A DNA stretch of 64,000 nt, taken from Leishmania mexicana MHOM/GT/2001/U1103 (taxonomy: Eukaryota > Euglenozoa > Kinetoplastea > Trypanosomatida > Trypanosomatidae). Below, in pieces: positions 51,423-61,172 of the stretch (the first letter of the stretch is position 1; each line of letters opens with the position of its first letter). The stretch is taken from NCBI RefSeq assembly GCF_000234665.1, contig NC_018317.1, positions 95,285 through 159,284 on the forward strand, read 5' to 3'. The notes below the pieces were generated by a model, which saw nothing but the letters and a program-made list of their open reading frames with translations, was not told the origin of the DNA and searched no databases. The translations under genes were made by a program, and so were the position numbers.

Positions 51423-54400
51423 ATGAACTTCGAGGATCCGTTTGCGAATGACCTCAGTCGGCTTCGCAGCACCGCAGGTGGGCTAGGGCGGCCCTCTCCG
51501 TCATCCCCGCTATCGGTCTCCGGCGGACTCGCTGAGGGCTCGAGAGGAAGCCCCAGTGCGGCTTCACCTGTGTTCTCGCCCGGTATGAGCGCCGACAGCT
51601 CTGTAGGACTCGGTACGACGTCCCTCAAATCGGCGTTTGTCTCTAGCGGGGCGACGTCAGTGTGGGGACCCTCTCCGACTTCCGCCCCCGTAGCCGGGCG
51701 ACGAGCTCGTGTAGAGCCCAACGCCACCGGGGCTTCTCTAGGGCCTCCTGCGGCGGGCGGAACCTCCGCCAGCTCCGCCATTCAAGCTTCTTCTCCCGGC
51801 AGCGCCGAAGCACCGGCTGTCTCGGCGTTATCATGGCTGGAGGAGATGGAGTCGTCACCGCCACCAGCGGGATCTGCAACAGTCACGCCAAGCCCATTCA
51901 GTGCACCACCACCACCCCGACCAGCAGGGCAGGCTCTTTCCTCGTCCTCATCCATTCCGCCCTTCCTCATGCCTGACGTGGCCCAGGAGCAGTTGCCATC
52001 CTTTCTGGATTTTGCCTCTACCGGTGCTTCCTCTGCCGGCGGTCCGGCGCATTCGCTGCCGCCGAGGGGCGCGCCTGCTGCAGCGGCGGGATTGCCCACT
52101 AACACGGGTGGTGCTGCCGCCGATGCCACCGACGGGGAGGGGCGCAAGCAGAAAGAGATCCGCGATCTCTACGCTACCCTCGATGCCCTGGACGTGGAGC
52201 AGGAGCGACTGGAGGAGCGTGTTGGCGACCGCCAAGTGAGGGAGGACACGGAGCTGTTGGCGCTAGAGACGAGTGTGCTGGTGAAGACGACCGAGCTCGA
52301 GGCGAAAGAGCAGGAGTTGGCGTCGAAGCGCTCAGAGCTGCAGCGGTACACGGCGGAGCGGCTCGAAGCCCTCGCGAGTCGGTATGCGAAGGAAATGGAG
52401 GTGCAGGTCGCGGAGGTGCGGAGCCTCGACGGGGCGCGTTTGGAAAAGCAGTTGCAACACGTGTGTGACATGAGGTTGGCCACCGAGCAGACGGTGCGCG
52501 AATTGCGAGAGCAGGCGGCGCTCGTGCTCCAGACGCAGCCTTACAGTGAAGCTGGTGTGTGTCTTGCCCTTTTCACTACCACCTCCAACGTTGCAGCGCC
52601 GCCGGCAGGGGACACAGACTCGTCCAGCTCTACATCTGGGGCTGCTGTCGGCGCTGCCGACGCCCCATCAGCTGAGCACTCCTCTACACAACTAGGGAAC
52701 GCCTTGGAGCGGGCAGTGATGGTGCTGCGCGGCTACTGCGACAAGCGCCTGCACCACACGCGCGACAACCTTGTCGACTACGTGCACACCAGCACGCTTG
52801 ATGCGGCACACTCGGTCCGGCGAGGGCGAGAGCAAGCGTGGATGCAGGATGCAGTGCAGCACAAGGAAGTCTTCAGCCGCTACATGGTGGACATGATGGA
52901 GCGGTACATGGCCTTTTACAAGGAGCGGGCGGCCCTCAAGCAGGACAACATTGCTGCGCTGCAGGCGGATGTGCATCGGATGGCTGCGCAGCTGCGCAGC
53001 CACGCCGCAGAGCGGCTGGAACAGCTGCTGAGAGATGTGACGGCCAGGATCACGCTCTCCACGCAGCGACACACGCAGTCATCCGAGGAGGCGCGCGCGC
53101 TTCTGCAGAAAAAGGCGAACACCATTGTGGAGGGCGACATGGCGATGGCTGACGCGCAGCGCCGGGAGCTGGAGGGTCGCCTGCTTACGGAGGCCAACGC
53201 ACGCCGTCAGCGTCACCGCGCCGAGGAGGAATCGGTGACGGAGCAGCTGCTCCGATTACGCCGCTCCGGCGAGGCGGCCAACCGAAACGGCTTTCAGGCA
53301 CTCCGTGATGCCGCCAGCGCGACCAGCAGCCAGCATGCACAGCCCCTCCGGGAGGAGGTTCTGGCCTTGAAGACGCGCTTGATGGAGCGTCTACGCGACG
53401 GTGCGTCAGGAGTGGCCGCCGCGTGTAGTGTAGCTCGCATGCATGCCGAAGAACTCACGCACGTTTTACGCAGCACCATGGCGCAGGAGGCCGCGCGCCA
53501 GCAGGCTGCGTCCCTCCTGCGGCAGCAGTGCGACGAGCTGCGGCGTGGTTTGACGGCGTCTCTATGCACGGAGGCTGTGGAGCGACTGCAGCAGACGCGC
53601 TGCGCCCAGCACGCACACCAGGCCCGCATCGACGCCTTGGCGAAGTCGTGGGAGGCGGCACGCCGTCAGAACCTCGCGGCGGCGTGCTCGCTAATTCTTC
53701 CCTTGTCCGGCAGTACTCCTGGCATCGCGGACGCCCAGTATGTGTCGGAAACCTACGCCGCACCACAGGATGTCGTGTCCACTGCCTTGCTTGATGTCCT
53801 GCAGGACAAGGTACGTGCCCGCGATGACAAGCGACGCTCTCTGCTTGCATCGCGGCGGCAGTGCACCGCTGCGTCTCTCTCCAGACTAGAGGAGATACGG
53901 GACGCGCAGGCGGCGCTGCAGGACAGGTGTGCTGAGGTGTGGTCAGCGGCGCAGACGCAAGCGGCCCAGCAGCGTATCACTCAGGAGGTGGAGGTGGAGG
54001 TGGAGAAGGGGCTCATCACGGTGGCGGCTGAGCAGCGAGTGGTCGATCGGGACCGCCGTGTAATGGAGCGGAGGTCTCGCCGCACCGCAGAACTGACGTC
54101 CAGTCTGCGCCACGAGCCACCGCAGCATCTTGTGTGCAGCTTGTTTTCCCCGCTGCAAGAGGCGGTGACGGCCCATCTGACGCGCGCACACCCGCTGGGA
54201 ACCGTTGACATCAACGTCACTCCCAAGGTGTCGAGCAGCAACAACACCTTCACTGCCGTGCATGCCTCTAACAACGCAGCCACGACGATCAAAAAGAACT
54301 CCGCGGAAGTGTCTTCGTCGTCCTCGTCGTCTTCTCCGGCGTCAGTGGTGTTTCAAGTGAAACGCGGAGAGGGGGCGCCGGTGACACCCCAGAAGATGTG

Positions 54401-55130
54401 TCGTACCCCCAACACTGCTGAGCCCAGTTATGCCACAGACACGCAGCCGTGGTCCTCTGCACTGCTGAGAGCAGAGCAGCGACTTCCGCATGCCGGCACT
54501 GGAGAGAGTATGGACGTGTCGCCTGCCGCCCAAGGGCCACAGCAGGGACGCCCACAGTCTGACAGTGCGCCTACGGGGCATCACGGCAGGCGTAATGAGG
54601 CTGCCGCGAAAGTGTTGACCTCCTCGCAAGGAGCGCACCAGGCGGACACGACAAGGGTGTATCGTCGCTCCGCGGACATGACCGTCGAAGCTGAGGGAGA
54701 TGCTTACTCCCGTGACGTGGATCCTCGCAACTCCGGATCGCCGAGAGACGCTGCAGACGAGAAGCAGGGCGGTGGGTCATGGTCTCGCGATGCGTCGCTT
54801 CCGCCTGTGTCGAGTACGTGGGCAGCGGACTCGGACACAACCTCGCCCGCTGGCGCCTGTGCGACGATGGCATCACCGACTGTGCTTCCAGCACAGCGGC
54901 AGCAGTCTCTGGAGGCCCTTCACAGTGTACATGAACCGACCGTCTCACAGCCGACATGGTCCACGCTGGAGGAGTACCGAAGCAGCAGCACTGACTTTCC
55001 CAACCGGGCCGCCGCAGCAGGTACGTCCGCCGCCGTCAACTTTACAGCGACCGGGAGCCTGGACGACTGGAGCGACTTCCTTGCCTTGCTCTCCTGCACC
55101 GACTCCCCGGCCTCTTCTTTCACCTCTTAG
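51423..55130 (+). CDS. Large coiled-coil protein, probably cytoskeletal
   Basis: Predicted 1235 aa. Residues 1-235 are low-complexity (Ser, Gly, Pro, Ala) after a conserved-looking start, MNFEDPFANDLSRLR. Coiled coil runs at about 240-375 (KQKEIRDLYATLDALDVEQE) and 435-920, with many Arg/Gln/Glu heptads such as RYMAFYKERAALKQDNIAAL. The last 280 residues are Ser/Thr-rich and probably disordered, ending in an acidic and aromatic patch (GSLDDWSDFLALL) that could be a binding motif. No catalytic or membrane feature is present. The layout (disordered head, long coil, short terminal motif) is common in basal-body and flagellar scaffolds, for example Fas-binding-factor-like proteins, but I cannot name a family. 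ATG 51423 is the first in the frame. Confidence 0.8.
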   Translation: MNFEDPFANDLSRLRSTAGGLGRPSPSSPLSVSGGLAEGSRGSPSAASPVFSPGMSADSSVGLGTTSLKSAFVSSGATSVWGPSPTSAPVAGRRARVEPNATGASLGPPAAGGTSASSAIQASSPGSAEAPAVSALSWLEEMESSPPPAGSATVTPSPFSAPPPPRPAGQALSSSSSIPPFLMPDVAQEQLPSFLDFASTGASSAGGPAHSLPPRGAPAAAAGLPTNTGGAAADATDGEGRKQKEIRDLYATLDALDVEQERLEERVGDRQVREDTELLALETSVLVKTTELEAKEQELASKRSELQRYTAERLEALASRYAKEMEVQVAEVRSLDGARLEKQLQHVCDMRLATEQTVRELREQAALVLQTQPYSEAGVCLALFTTTSNVAAPPAGDTDSSSSTSGAAVGAADAPSAEHSSTQLGNALERAVMVLRGYCDKRLHHTRDNLVDYVHTSTLDAAHSVRRGREQAWMQDAVQHKEVFSRYMVDMMERYMAFYKERAALKQDNIAALQADVHRMAAQLRSHAAERLEQLLRDVTARITLSTQRHTQSSEEARALLQKKANTIVEGDMAMADAQRRELEGRLLTEANARRQRHRAEEESVTEQLLRLRRSGEAANRNGFQALRDAASATSSQHAQPLREEVLALKTRLMERLRDGASGVAAACSVARMHAEELTHVLRSTMAQEAARQQAASLLRQQCDELRRGLTASLCTEAVERLQQTRCAQHAHQARIDALAKSWEAARRQNLAAACSLILPLSGSTPGIADAQYVSETYAAPQDVVSTALLDVLQDKVRARDDKRRSLLASRRQCTAASLSRLEEIRDAQAALQDRCAEVWSAAQTQAAQQRITQEVEVEVEKGLITVAAEQRVVDRDRRVMERRSRRTAELTSSLRHEPPQHLVCSLFSPLQEAVTAHLTRAHPLGTVDINVTPKVSSSNNTFTAVHASNNAATTIKKNSAEVSSSSSSSSPASVVFQVKRGEGAPVTPQKMCRTPNTAEPSYATDTQPWSSALLRAEQRLPHAGTGESMDVSPAAQGPQQGRPQSDSAPTGHHGRRNEAAAKVLTSSQGAHQADTTRVYRRSADMTVEAEGDAYSRDVDPRNSGSPRDAADEKQGGGSWSRDASLPPVSSTWAADSDTTSPAGACATMASPTVLPAQRQQSLEALHSVHEPTVSQPTWSTLEEYRSSSTDFPNRAAAAGTSAAVNFTATGSLDDWSDFLALLSCTDSPASSFTS

Positions 55131-55930
55131 GGCACGACAAGTGGCCGCGACACGCACATCCACACAGCCACTAAAAGTCAGCCGTTTGTAAGGCGGCAGC
55201 ATGCCTGCCTGCCCGCCTGTGTGTGTGTATGCTATATCAACTGCGCATCTTCTTCGTTCACTGCAAATAGAGGACGCGCCGAACCAAGTGAAGTGACGGC
55301 CGTGAGGCTGCAGCTCTCCTCGAGAGCAGCTGACCCTTTTGTAAAGCGGCCGTTGCGGTTGGTCGCCAAACACACTGTGTGCGCTCACTCTCCCTTCCTC
55401 CACCCCCACCCCGTCGCCCCGTCACGGTCGAATGCGCGTGGACTTGGGCGGGGTCGACCTGTGATGGTCTACACGCCATCATCCCTCTCTTTTCTGGCCT
55501 CCTCTCTCACGTGCACACGCGCACGTGTATACACACAAACATGTACGGCTCAAGGGCTCACCACAGTTTGTGCGAGTACTCGAGGGCGAGCGATAGCGAA
55601 GGGGAAAACACAAACTCGATCTCTCGCGTCCTTTTCTTTCGCGTTCTCCGCGTTTTCGCGGGCTCCTTCGTCTTCCCCCAAGAGGAACAGCAACAGGGAG
55701 AGCGTGACGGAGGTGCACACACAGCCCTGCGGGCGTGCGCTTCTTTTGGACACCAGGAGTGTTGCCTATACCACCCTCTGTGTGTTCAGGTGCCCTCTAG
55801 CACTCCCCCATCCTTCTCCTTGCTACAGGCCCATCTACTGTTGGGCAGGGAGAACATTCCACGCGGGCAACAAGCGGTTTCTCTCACACACACACAAACA
55901 CAACCATTCCCCCCCCTCCCTACGCACAAG
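55131..55930. other. Intergenic region before the small membrane protein gene
   Basis: About 800 bases without a credible gene. The stretch CCATCCTTCTCCTTGCTACAG ends with AG at 55827-55828, a good acceptor giving a leader of about 100 bases. An open frame continues upstream of the next gene but contains simple-sequence translation only. Confidence 0.6.
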
Positions 55931-56527
55931 ATGCAGACGCCAGCGGCCGCTAATACGAGCGCCAGCCCGGCCCCCGTCCTGAACAACAAGCCAACTGGAC
56001 GAAGTATTTCGTACGAGGAAATCTACAAAGCTGCCAAGTGCAGCGTGCTAGCGGACTTCTATCGCGAGAAGCGCTATCTTGATCTGCGCCGCCGCATCGC
56101 AGAGAGGGGCGAGGACGTGCAGCTGATTCCCGTAGCCTCTGGCGATGACGCGACCTCGCGGGCACTGGTGCGGGCGAGCACCTCCCGGCTGCTGAAGGAG
56201 CACGGCAGCGCTTCATGGAGTGTTTCCTTCTACCAGTCCGGCGTATACGGACTGACAGGCATCAGCTCGATTTCCACGGCGATCGCGCTCTACCTCGGGA
56301 TTTACCGGAATCGGCTTGTCCTACCCGTTGTTCCCATGGGAGTTGCGGCGACGTGGCGCCTGTGGGGCGTGCTCGAGGATGTCTGGAACGAGCAACGGTA
56401 CATCGACAACGCAGCGAAGATGCGGGAGGAGCGGCAAGGCAACCCGCTGAACGCCGTCGTGAAGCGACGTCGAAAGCTGGACACGACTGCAAAGGAAGGG
56501 TCACCCGCCACAGAATTGATGGAGTAG
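55931..56527 (+). CDS. Small protein with two hydrophobic segments, hypothetical
   Basis: Predicted 198 aa from ATG 55931. A Pro/Ala-rich start leads into ISYEEIYKAAKCSVLADFYR and a charged helix (LDLRRRIAERGEDVQLI). Two hydrophobic stretches follow at about 105-150: VYGLTGISSISTAIALYLGI and LVLPVVPMGVAATWRLWGVL, separated by a short positive loop (YRNR). A basic C-terminal tail (NAVVKRRRKLD) ends the protein. This could be a hairpin membrane protein of mitochondria or the ER, but no family was recognised. The frame is open about 550 bases further upstream without conserved content; the ATG after the acceptor at 55828 is preferred. Confidence 0.7.
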   Translation: MQTPAAANTSASPAPVLNNKPTGRSISYEEIYKAAKCSVLADFYREKRYLDLRRRIAERGEDVQLIPVASGDDATSRALVRASTSRLLKEHGSASWSVSFYQSGVYGLTGISSISTAIALYLGIYRNRLVLPVVPMGVAATWRLWGVLEDVWNEQRYIDNAAKMREERQGNPLNAVVKRRRKLDTTAKEGSPATELME

Positions 56528-57435
56528 CAAAGCAACAGCCGGGGCAGGGGGACTGCTGGGGAGAGGCGTTTGTGGACTTGTGTGGTGCTCTTCTTACTGT
56601 CTCACATCCATTCAGAATATGTGCGCCGCTGCGCGTGGGCCCTTCCTGTCGGTCATTACCTGCACGCCTTCAGGCCACAAGAGGGGCGCGCTTTGCCATC
56701 TGGGCTTCCCTGGGGCCCGAGCAAGAGTGCATGCTATTCACTTACATACACATACACACACATATATAATGGATAGATATAGAAGCGGGTCGCCATGTGC
56801 ACCGTTTGATTATCCATTCGCTGCCTCCTCATTTTTTGTTTTTCGTGTGTGGGGTTGTGGCAGCAAGGCTGTACCTGAACATGTCACGTGTTCATTCCGC
56901 CACCACCATCACCGAGACGGAACGTCTGCAGCGGCGTGTTATGGCTTCGGCATCCCGTCTCCCTCTGTCGGGTGACCTAGGCGTAGATTAGGGGTGCTTA
57001 TGTGCGTCCCACGCACTTTGTCGATCATTCTCTCTCTTCTTTTCTCTTCTCTCCGTGCGTGCATACATGTGTGTGTGTGCGCGGGCTCGTGTGCATGTGC
57101 GCGTGCACGCGTGTGTGTGTGTGTGGCTCCATGCACGCAATGTGGGTGAGTGGTGGTGGTTAGGTGAGGCTAGGGTTGTTTTCTGAGGAAGTAGGTTGCA
57201 GGACGCGCTTTACGCTGCTCGCAGGGCGTCCTCCTCCTCGTCGTCGTTTCTCTTCTGTTGTTGTTGTTTTTACTTTCGTAGTTTCGTTCCGTGGACCGCC
57301 CAGCTGCACAGAGCAGTCGCGCTTCGGTACAAGGAGGGAAGCAGCTCTCGAGGGGACCCACCTGCCCGCACTTTCATCCACCACACATTTGCGTACGTAG
57401 CCGCACACACACACACACACACAGATACTGACATA
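56528..57435. other. Intergenic region before the YqgE-domain gene
   Basis: About 900 bases with no credible gene. It holds GT/CG-rich low-complexity DNA at about 57066-57124, a pyrimidine-rich stretch at 57228-57290, and a (CA)10 run at 57404-57423 directly before the next ATG. Confidence 0.7.
57404..57423 (+). repeat. (CA)n microsatellite in the leader of the YqgE-domain gene
   Basis: Ten CA units ending 12 bases before the ATG at 57436. Such runs are frequent in trypanosomatid intergenic DNA. Confidence 0.8.
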
Positions 57436-59436
57436 ATGGAGAAGGTTGTTCTTACTACGTACCGCAAGCTGTACAAGATGTGCCGCCGCGTCGACGCCAG
57501 CGTGGCGATGCGGACGCAGCTCATGTGCTGCCCATTACAGGTGTACGACCATCGGATGATGGAATGGCAGCCGTTCAACATTAGCGAGATGAAGTGGGCC
57601 GAGTCACGCACCTTCCTGGATGCGTTGATTCGGCGGCTGAACAACGGGAGTCCGCAATACATTCCACCGCTGCCGCAGGAGACGACGCGGGCGGTGGAGG
57701 CGTACAAGGAGCAGTGTGCGTTCATGTTTACCATGGGGGCGAAAGGAAACGCCGATGGCGCCGCCGCCAGCGGGGAAGGTGTACCCGCCGCCACCTCAGC
57801 AGCAGAAGACGCCGCTGGTGCTGAGGGCGCTGCTGCGTCTGGCTCTTCCACCGCATCGTTGGGAGGCGCGCGTGGCACCACCGTGCCATTATGCGTGCTA
57901 CCCTACAGTACTCTGACCGTGGCGCTCCGGCAAATCTATGAGGCCACGCCGTTCTCTATGAGCAACATCACCAATGCCTTTGCAGCGGTGAAGGAACTGC
58001 AGTACGTGTGCGACCTGGATAACGCTGGAAAGACGAAGCTGGTAACGATGACCGTTGGGCCGTCCTCTGCGGAGACTGCTGAGGTGGCGCAGCTGCAGCG
58101 AGCACTGGAGGTGATGCCGCTGCACAACTCTCTCATTCACGGCCTCAGCTCAGATCAGCGAGTCTCGCTAGACCGCCAGACGCGCCACGCGAGGAAGTGT
58201 TCCTCCGCGTCGCGCGACAAAGACGGCCCACCGGTGACGATCGCGGCTGCAGCGGCGGCCGCAACCTCAAAGGCAGGAATGTCTCCTGAAGCGCTCACGT
58301 CTGCAGAAAACTCTTTCGACAGCGCTCCTGACGTGGAGGGGGAAGCCGATCTCATGGGCGAGGGCGAGGTAGGCGGCGTAGCGGAGGGGAGCGAAAGAGC
58401 CGAGCGCAGAAGCCCGCCCGAGGAGAGCGGGGCACCGTCCGGCGAGGAGCTGAGTGACATCCTCCCTGCTCAGGCGGAGATGGCTAAGGAGCCCAAGGAG
58501 GTGCAGCTGCTGCTCTCTCACCCCACCGCACGCGGCTTCTTCCGGCGTACGGTGTTGCTCATGGTGCGCCACGTCACGCACGAGTCCGCAGCGCTTGTGC
58601 TCAACAAGCCGCTTCGCAACGAGGAAGGGCTGGAGATGTCCATCGAGGCGACGGTTCGGCTGGGCCGCGTGCATCCAATCTTCCGCCGACACCTGGCGCA
58701 GCACACACTGATGATTGGTGGCCCGGTCATGTCAGGCAGCTCTTTCGACGACAGCATCTTCCTTCTCCACCGAGTGCCTGGGGTCCCGCACGCCCTGCCG
58801 CTCGGGTCAAACCTGTGGTTGGACGGCGACCTCGACGTCCTCATGGCGAAGCTGGACGCGGAGGAGGCTTCGGCGGAGGAGGACATTGTCGTCTTGTGCG
58901 GCTTTGCGGGGTGGGGCTTCGACCAGCTCAAGGGTGAGCTGGGCCATGGCTACTGGGTGGTTGCCAGCGGCCCTAGCGCTGACGCGTCGGTGGGTGCGTT
59001 TGTGATGTCCCTCGCCCGCACGACGAGGGGCCAGTCCCCGCGGCAGCAGAGGCAGCAGGCGGCCAACACCGGCGCTGCCGCAGCGTCGTCTTCGGCGAAT
59101 GAGAAAGAGCCTGCGGAAGTCGCCGGTGCGGCATCGGCCGGCCCCGAGAGTGGCTCTGCTGAGCAGGAGAAAGCAGCGGTGTCCGCGTTCGCGGGCGCAG
59201 TGAAGGTGGAGGAGAGCATCCGTGCCGTGGCGCAGCACGCGGCCGACGCAGCTGCGTCGCCGGCGATTACGTTCCTCAAGCGCCGCCGTCGTCGTGCCGC
59301 CGACTTTGGCAAGGCGCAGAGTGGGCACATTGAGACTCTCTCGTGGGTCCGTGCGTACGCGTCGGTGGGGCAGCCGTATGCAGACATGGCCATCAACCAA
59401 AAGGCGTTTGCAGAGGAGGACGACTTCCAGGAGTGA
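57436..59436 (+). CDS. YqgE/AlgH (UPF0301) domain protein
   Basis: Predicted 666 aa. The C-terminal half (about 355-520) carries a YqgE/AlgH domain: TARGFFRRTVLLMVRHVTHE, SAALVLNKPL, LMIGGPVMSG, then FAGWGFDQLKGELGHGYW, matching the family's GYAGW-GQLE-E---W signature. Bacterial members have no firmly established biochemical role, so no function is assigned. The N-terminus (TTYRKLYKMCRRVDASVAMR) resembles the short helix seen at the start of some organellar versions, and the first 100 residues are well structured. Ala/Gly/Ser/Glu-rich linkers (about 100-140, 260-350 and 530-600) make the protein much longer than bacterial forms, about 190 aa. A final conserved-looking block is HIETLSWVRAYASVGQPYAD. 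ATG 57436 follows a CA repeat. The frame is open upstream but not coding-like. Confidence 0.85.
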   Translation: MEKVVLTTYRKLYKMCRRVDASVAMRTQLMCCPLQVYDHRMMEWQPFNISEMKWAESRTFLDALIRRLNNGSPQYIPPLPQETTRAVEAYKEQCAFMFTMGAKGNADGAAASGEGVPAATSAAEDAAGAEGAAASGSSTASLGGARGTTVPLCVLPYSTLTVALRQIYEATPFSMSNITNAFAAVKELQYVCDLDNAGKTKLVTMTVGPSSAETAEVAQLQRALEVMPLHNSLIHGLSSDQRVSLDRQTRHARKCSSASRDKDGPPVTIAAAAAAATSKAGMSPEALTSAENSFDSAPDVEGEADLMGEGEVGGVAEGSERAERRSPPEESGAPSGEELSDILPAQAEMAKEPKEVQLLLSHPTARGFFRRTVLLMVRHVTHESAALVLNKPLRNEEGLEMSIEATVRLGRVHPIFRRHLAQHTLMIGGPVMSGSSFDDSIFLLHRVPGVPHALPLGSNLWLDGDLDVLMAKLDAEEASAEEDIVVLCGFAGWGFDQLKGELGHGYWVVASGPSADASVGAFVMSLARTTRGQSPRQQRQQAANTGAAAASSSANEKEPAEVAGAASAGPESGSAEQEKAAVSAFAGAVKVEESIRAVAQHAADAAASPAITFLKRRRRRAADFGKAQSGHIETLSWVRAYASVGQPYADMAINQKAFAEEDDFQE

Positions 59437-60168
59437 GCGCACACTGACTCGGGGTGGGCTGGGACGGCAGAGGGACTGTGAAAAGGGAGTGGAGGGAGGG
59501 GGTGGGGGAGGGGTCATTTTCCAGGCCTGTCCAGGCGCGTGTGCGCACAGCTGTATGTGTGTCGATGGGGCACTGCCGCCGTTCCCTTTCTCGCGCCCCT
59601 CCTCTCTCTTTTTTCCCGGTGCCTTGGGCTGCTGCTGCCCCCTCCCCTCCCCCTTTTTTCCCGCACCTCCGTCAGTCGCTTCCACACGGCTCGCTGCTTT
59701 CTACTCCACGGCTCCCCTCCCACCGCCCTTCTGTGATTTGCGGCCCACAGACTGCGTTGACGTGTGCGCGGTTATGCGTCTCTGCGGGGTGCCGATGCCG
59801 TGCCGGAGCGAAGCGCGGGGAAGGAGGGGAGACGTGTTCTCCACCTTTGCAGCTCCCCCTCTCGCTCATCCGGCCAACGACTTCACCGACACACGCATGG
59901 ACGCATACACGGGGACGTGCGCCTGTGCGCAGACGACGGCGTTTAACGGCGGTATTGTGTAGTTGATTCTAATGCCGAGTTTCCCTCCGAGCTAATCGGC
60001 ATGAACTAGAGTGTGCGCATCCATACACCATGCGCCGAGTTGCACGCGCACATCCCGTGTAGGACAGTTAAGGCGGGCCTGTGGAGGTGAGGGACGACGT
60101 GTCGAGAGGGATGATTATGCGGCGGCTTTGATGAATACGCTTGCTTGCTCTGTCATCACACTCAGAGG

Positions 60169-60194
60169 CACACACACACACACACACACACACA
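60169..60194 (+). repeat. (CA)13 microsatellite
   Basis: An uninterrupted CA run between the YqgE-domain gene and RPL18. Confidence 0.9.
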
Positions 60195-60520
60195 TACGTG
60201 AAACGGATCACGTGATGTACAGAGATATGCTGCATCACTTGACGCGTTGCCCCGTGGAGTCTTTTCATGCGTACGTGAGCATAGGAAGAGCAGGGTACCA
60301 ACCCAGAAACGTGTGCGATCCATCCACGATCGCGACTTCCCTTTCCCCATTTGCGGCGTACGCTGGCCCACCACCACCACCACCTAGAGCACGTATGCCG
60401 CCACTGCTCCTCTGGTGATGGCGTCTTCCTCTTATGTGCGTGTCCACCGTCCATCCTTTTCTTTCCATCGCCTCGCACTCCCTCCCCCACCCCATACGAA
60501 CCCACTTACCCACGTACAAA

Positions 60521-60566
60521 CTCCCCCCTCTCCTCCTCCCCTCCCCATCACACAAAAAATCGAAAG
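60521..60566 (+). promoter_or_regulatory. Trans-splice acceptor region of RPL18
   Basis: A nearly pure C/T tract (60521-60547) is followed by an A-rich stretch and the first AG at 60565-60566, nine bases before ATG 60576. This gives a very short leader, common for trypanosomatid ribosomal protein genes. Confidence 0.65.
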
Positions 60567-60575
60567 AGAGAAACA

Positions 60576-61172
60576 ATGGGCGTCGATCTGACTGGCATCT
60601 CCAAGAAGAGTCGTGTGATTCGCCATCACACGTACTCGACGAACCCCTACATCAAGCTACTGATCAAGCTGTACAAGTTCCTTGCGAAGCGCACGAGCTC
60701 TGGCTTCAACAAGGTCGTGTACCAGCGCCTGATCAAGAGCCGCAGCAACCGTGCCCCGATCTCGCTGAGCCGCATCGCTGTCGTCATGAAGCGCAAGGCT
60801 GTCTTCACCGCGAAGAACAGGACGGCCCCGATCGCCGTCGTGGTCGGTGACGTTCTGGATGATGTGCGCATGGCCCGCATCCCCGCGATGCGCGTCTGCG
60901 CCCTGCGCTTCTCCAAGAGCGCGCGCCAGAGCATCGTCGCCGCCGGCGGTGAGTGCCTGACCTTCGACCAGCTCGCCATGATTGCTCCGACTGGCAAGAA
61001 CACGTACCTGCTGCGTGGTCGCAAGTCTGGCCGCGAGTCGGTGCGCCACTTCGGCGCCTCTGGCGTGCCCGGCAGCCACTCGAAGCCTTACGCGACCAAC
61101 CGGGGCAAGGAGACGAAGCGCGGCCGCCGCACGGGTCGCTCGTACAAGCGCAAGGCCTTCCGCCACGTCTAA
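60576..61172 (+). CDS. RPL18: 60S ribosomal protein L18 (eL18)
   Basis: Predicted 198 aa, a component of the cytosolic large ribosomal subunit. It opens MGVDLTGISKKSRVIRHHT and contains the family core: NPYIKLLIKLYKFLAKRT, LSRIAVVMKRKAVFTAKNRT, APIAVVVGDVLDDVRMA and ALRFSKSARQSIVAAGGECL. It ends with GSHSKPYATNRGKETKRGRR and a very basic tail. Length and composition are as expected for trypanosomatid eL18, and codon use is strongly biased to C/G endings, as in highly expressed genes. ATG 60576 lies just after a strong splice acceptor. Together with RPS12 it forms a ribosomal protein pair at the right end of the window. Confidence 0.97.
   Translation: MGVDLTGISKKSRVIRHHTYSTNPYIKLLIKLYKFLAKRTSSGFNKVVYQRLIKSRSNRAPISLSRIAVVMKRKAVFTAKNRTAPIAVVVGDVLDDVRMARIPAMRVCALRFSKSARQSIVAAGGECLTFDQLAMIAPTGKNTYLLRGRKSGRESVRHFGASGVPGSHSKPYATNRGKETKRGRRTGRSYKRKAFRHV

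Larger units (their letters stand above)
59437..60575. other. Intergenic region before RPL18
   Basis: About 1.1 kb with no credible gene. It includes C/T-rich stretches at 59640-59665 and 60440-60550, a (CA)13 run at 60169-60194, and the strong splice acceptor of RPL18. Confidence 0.7.
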
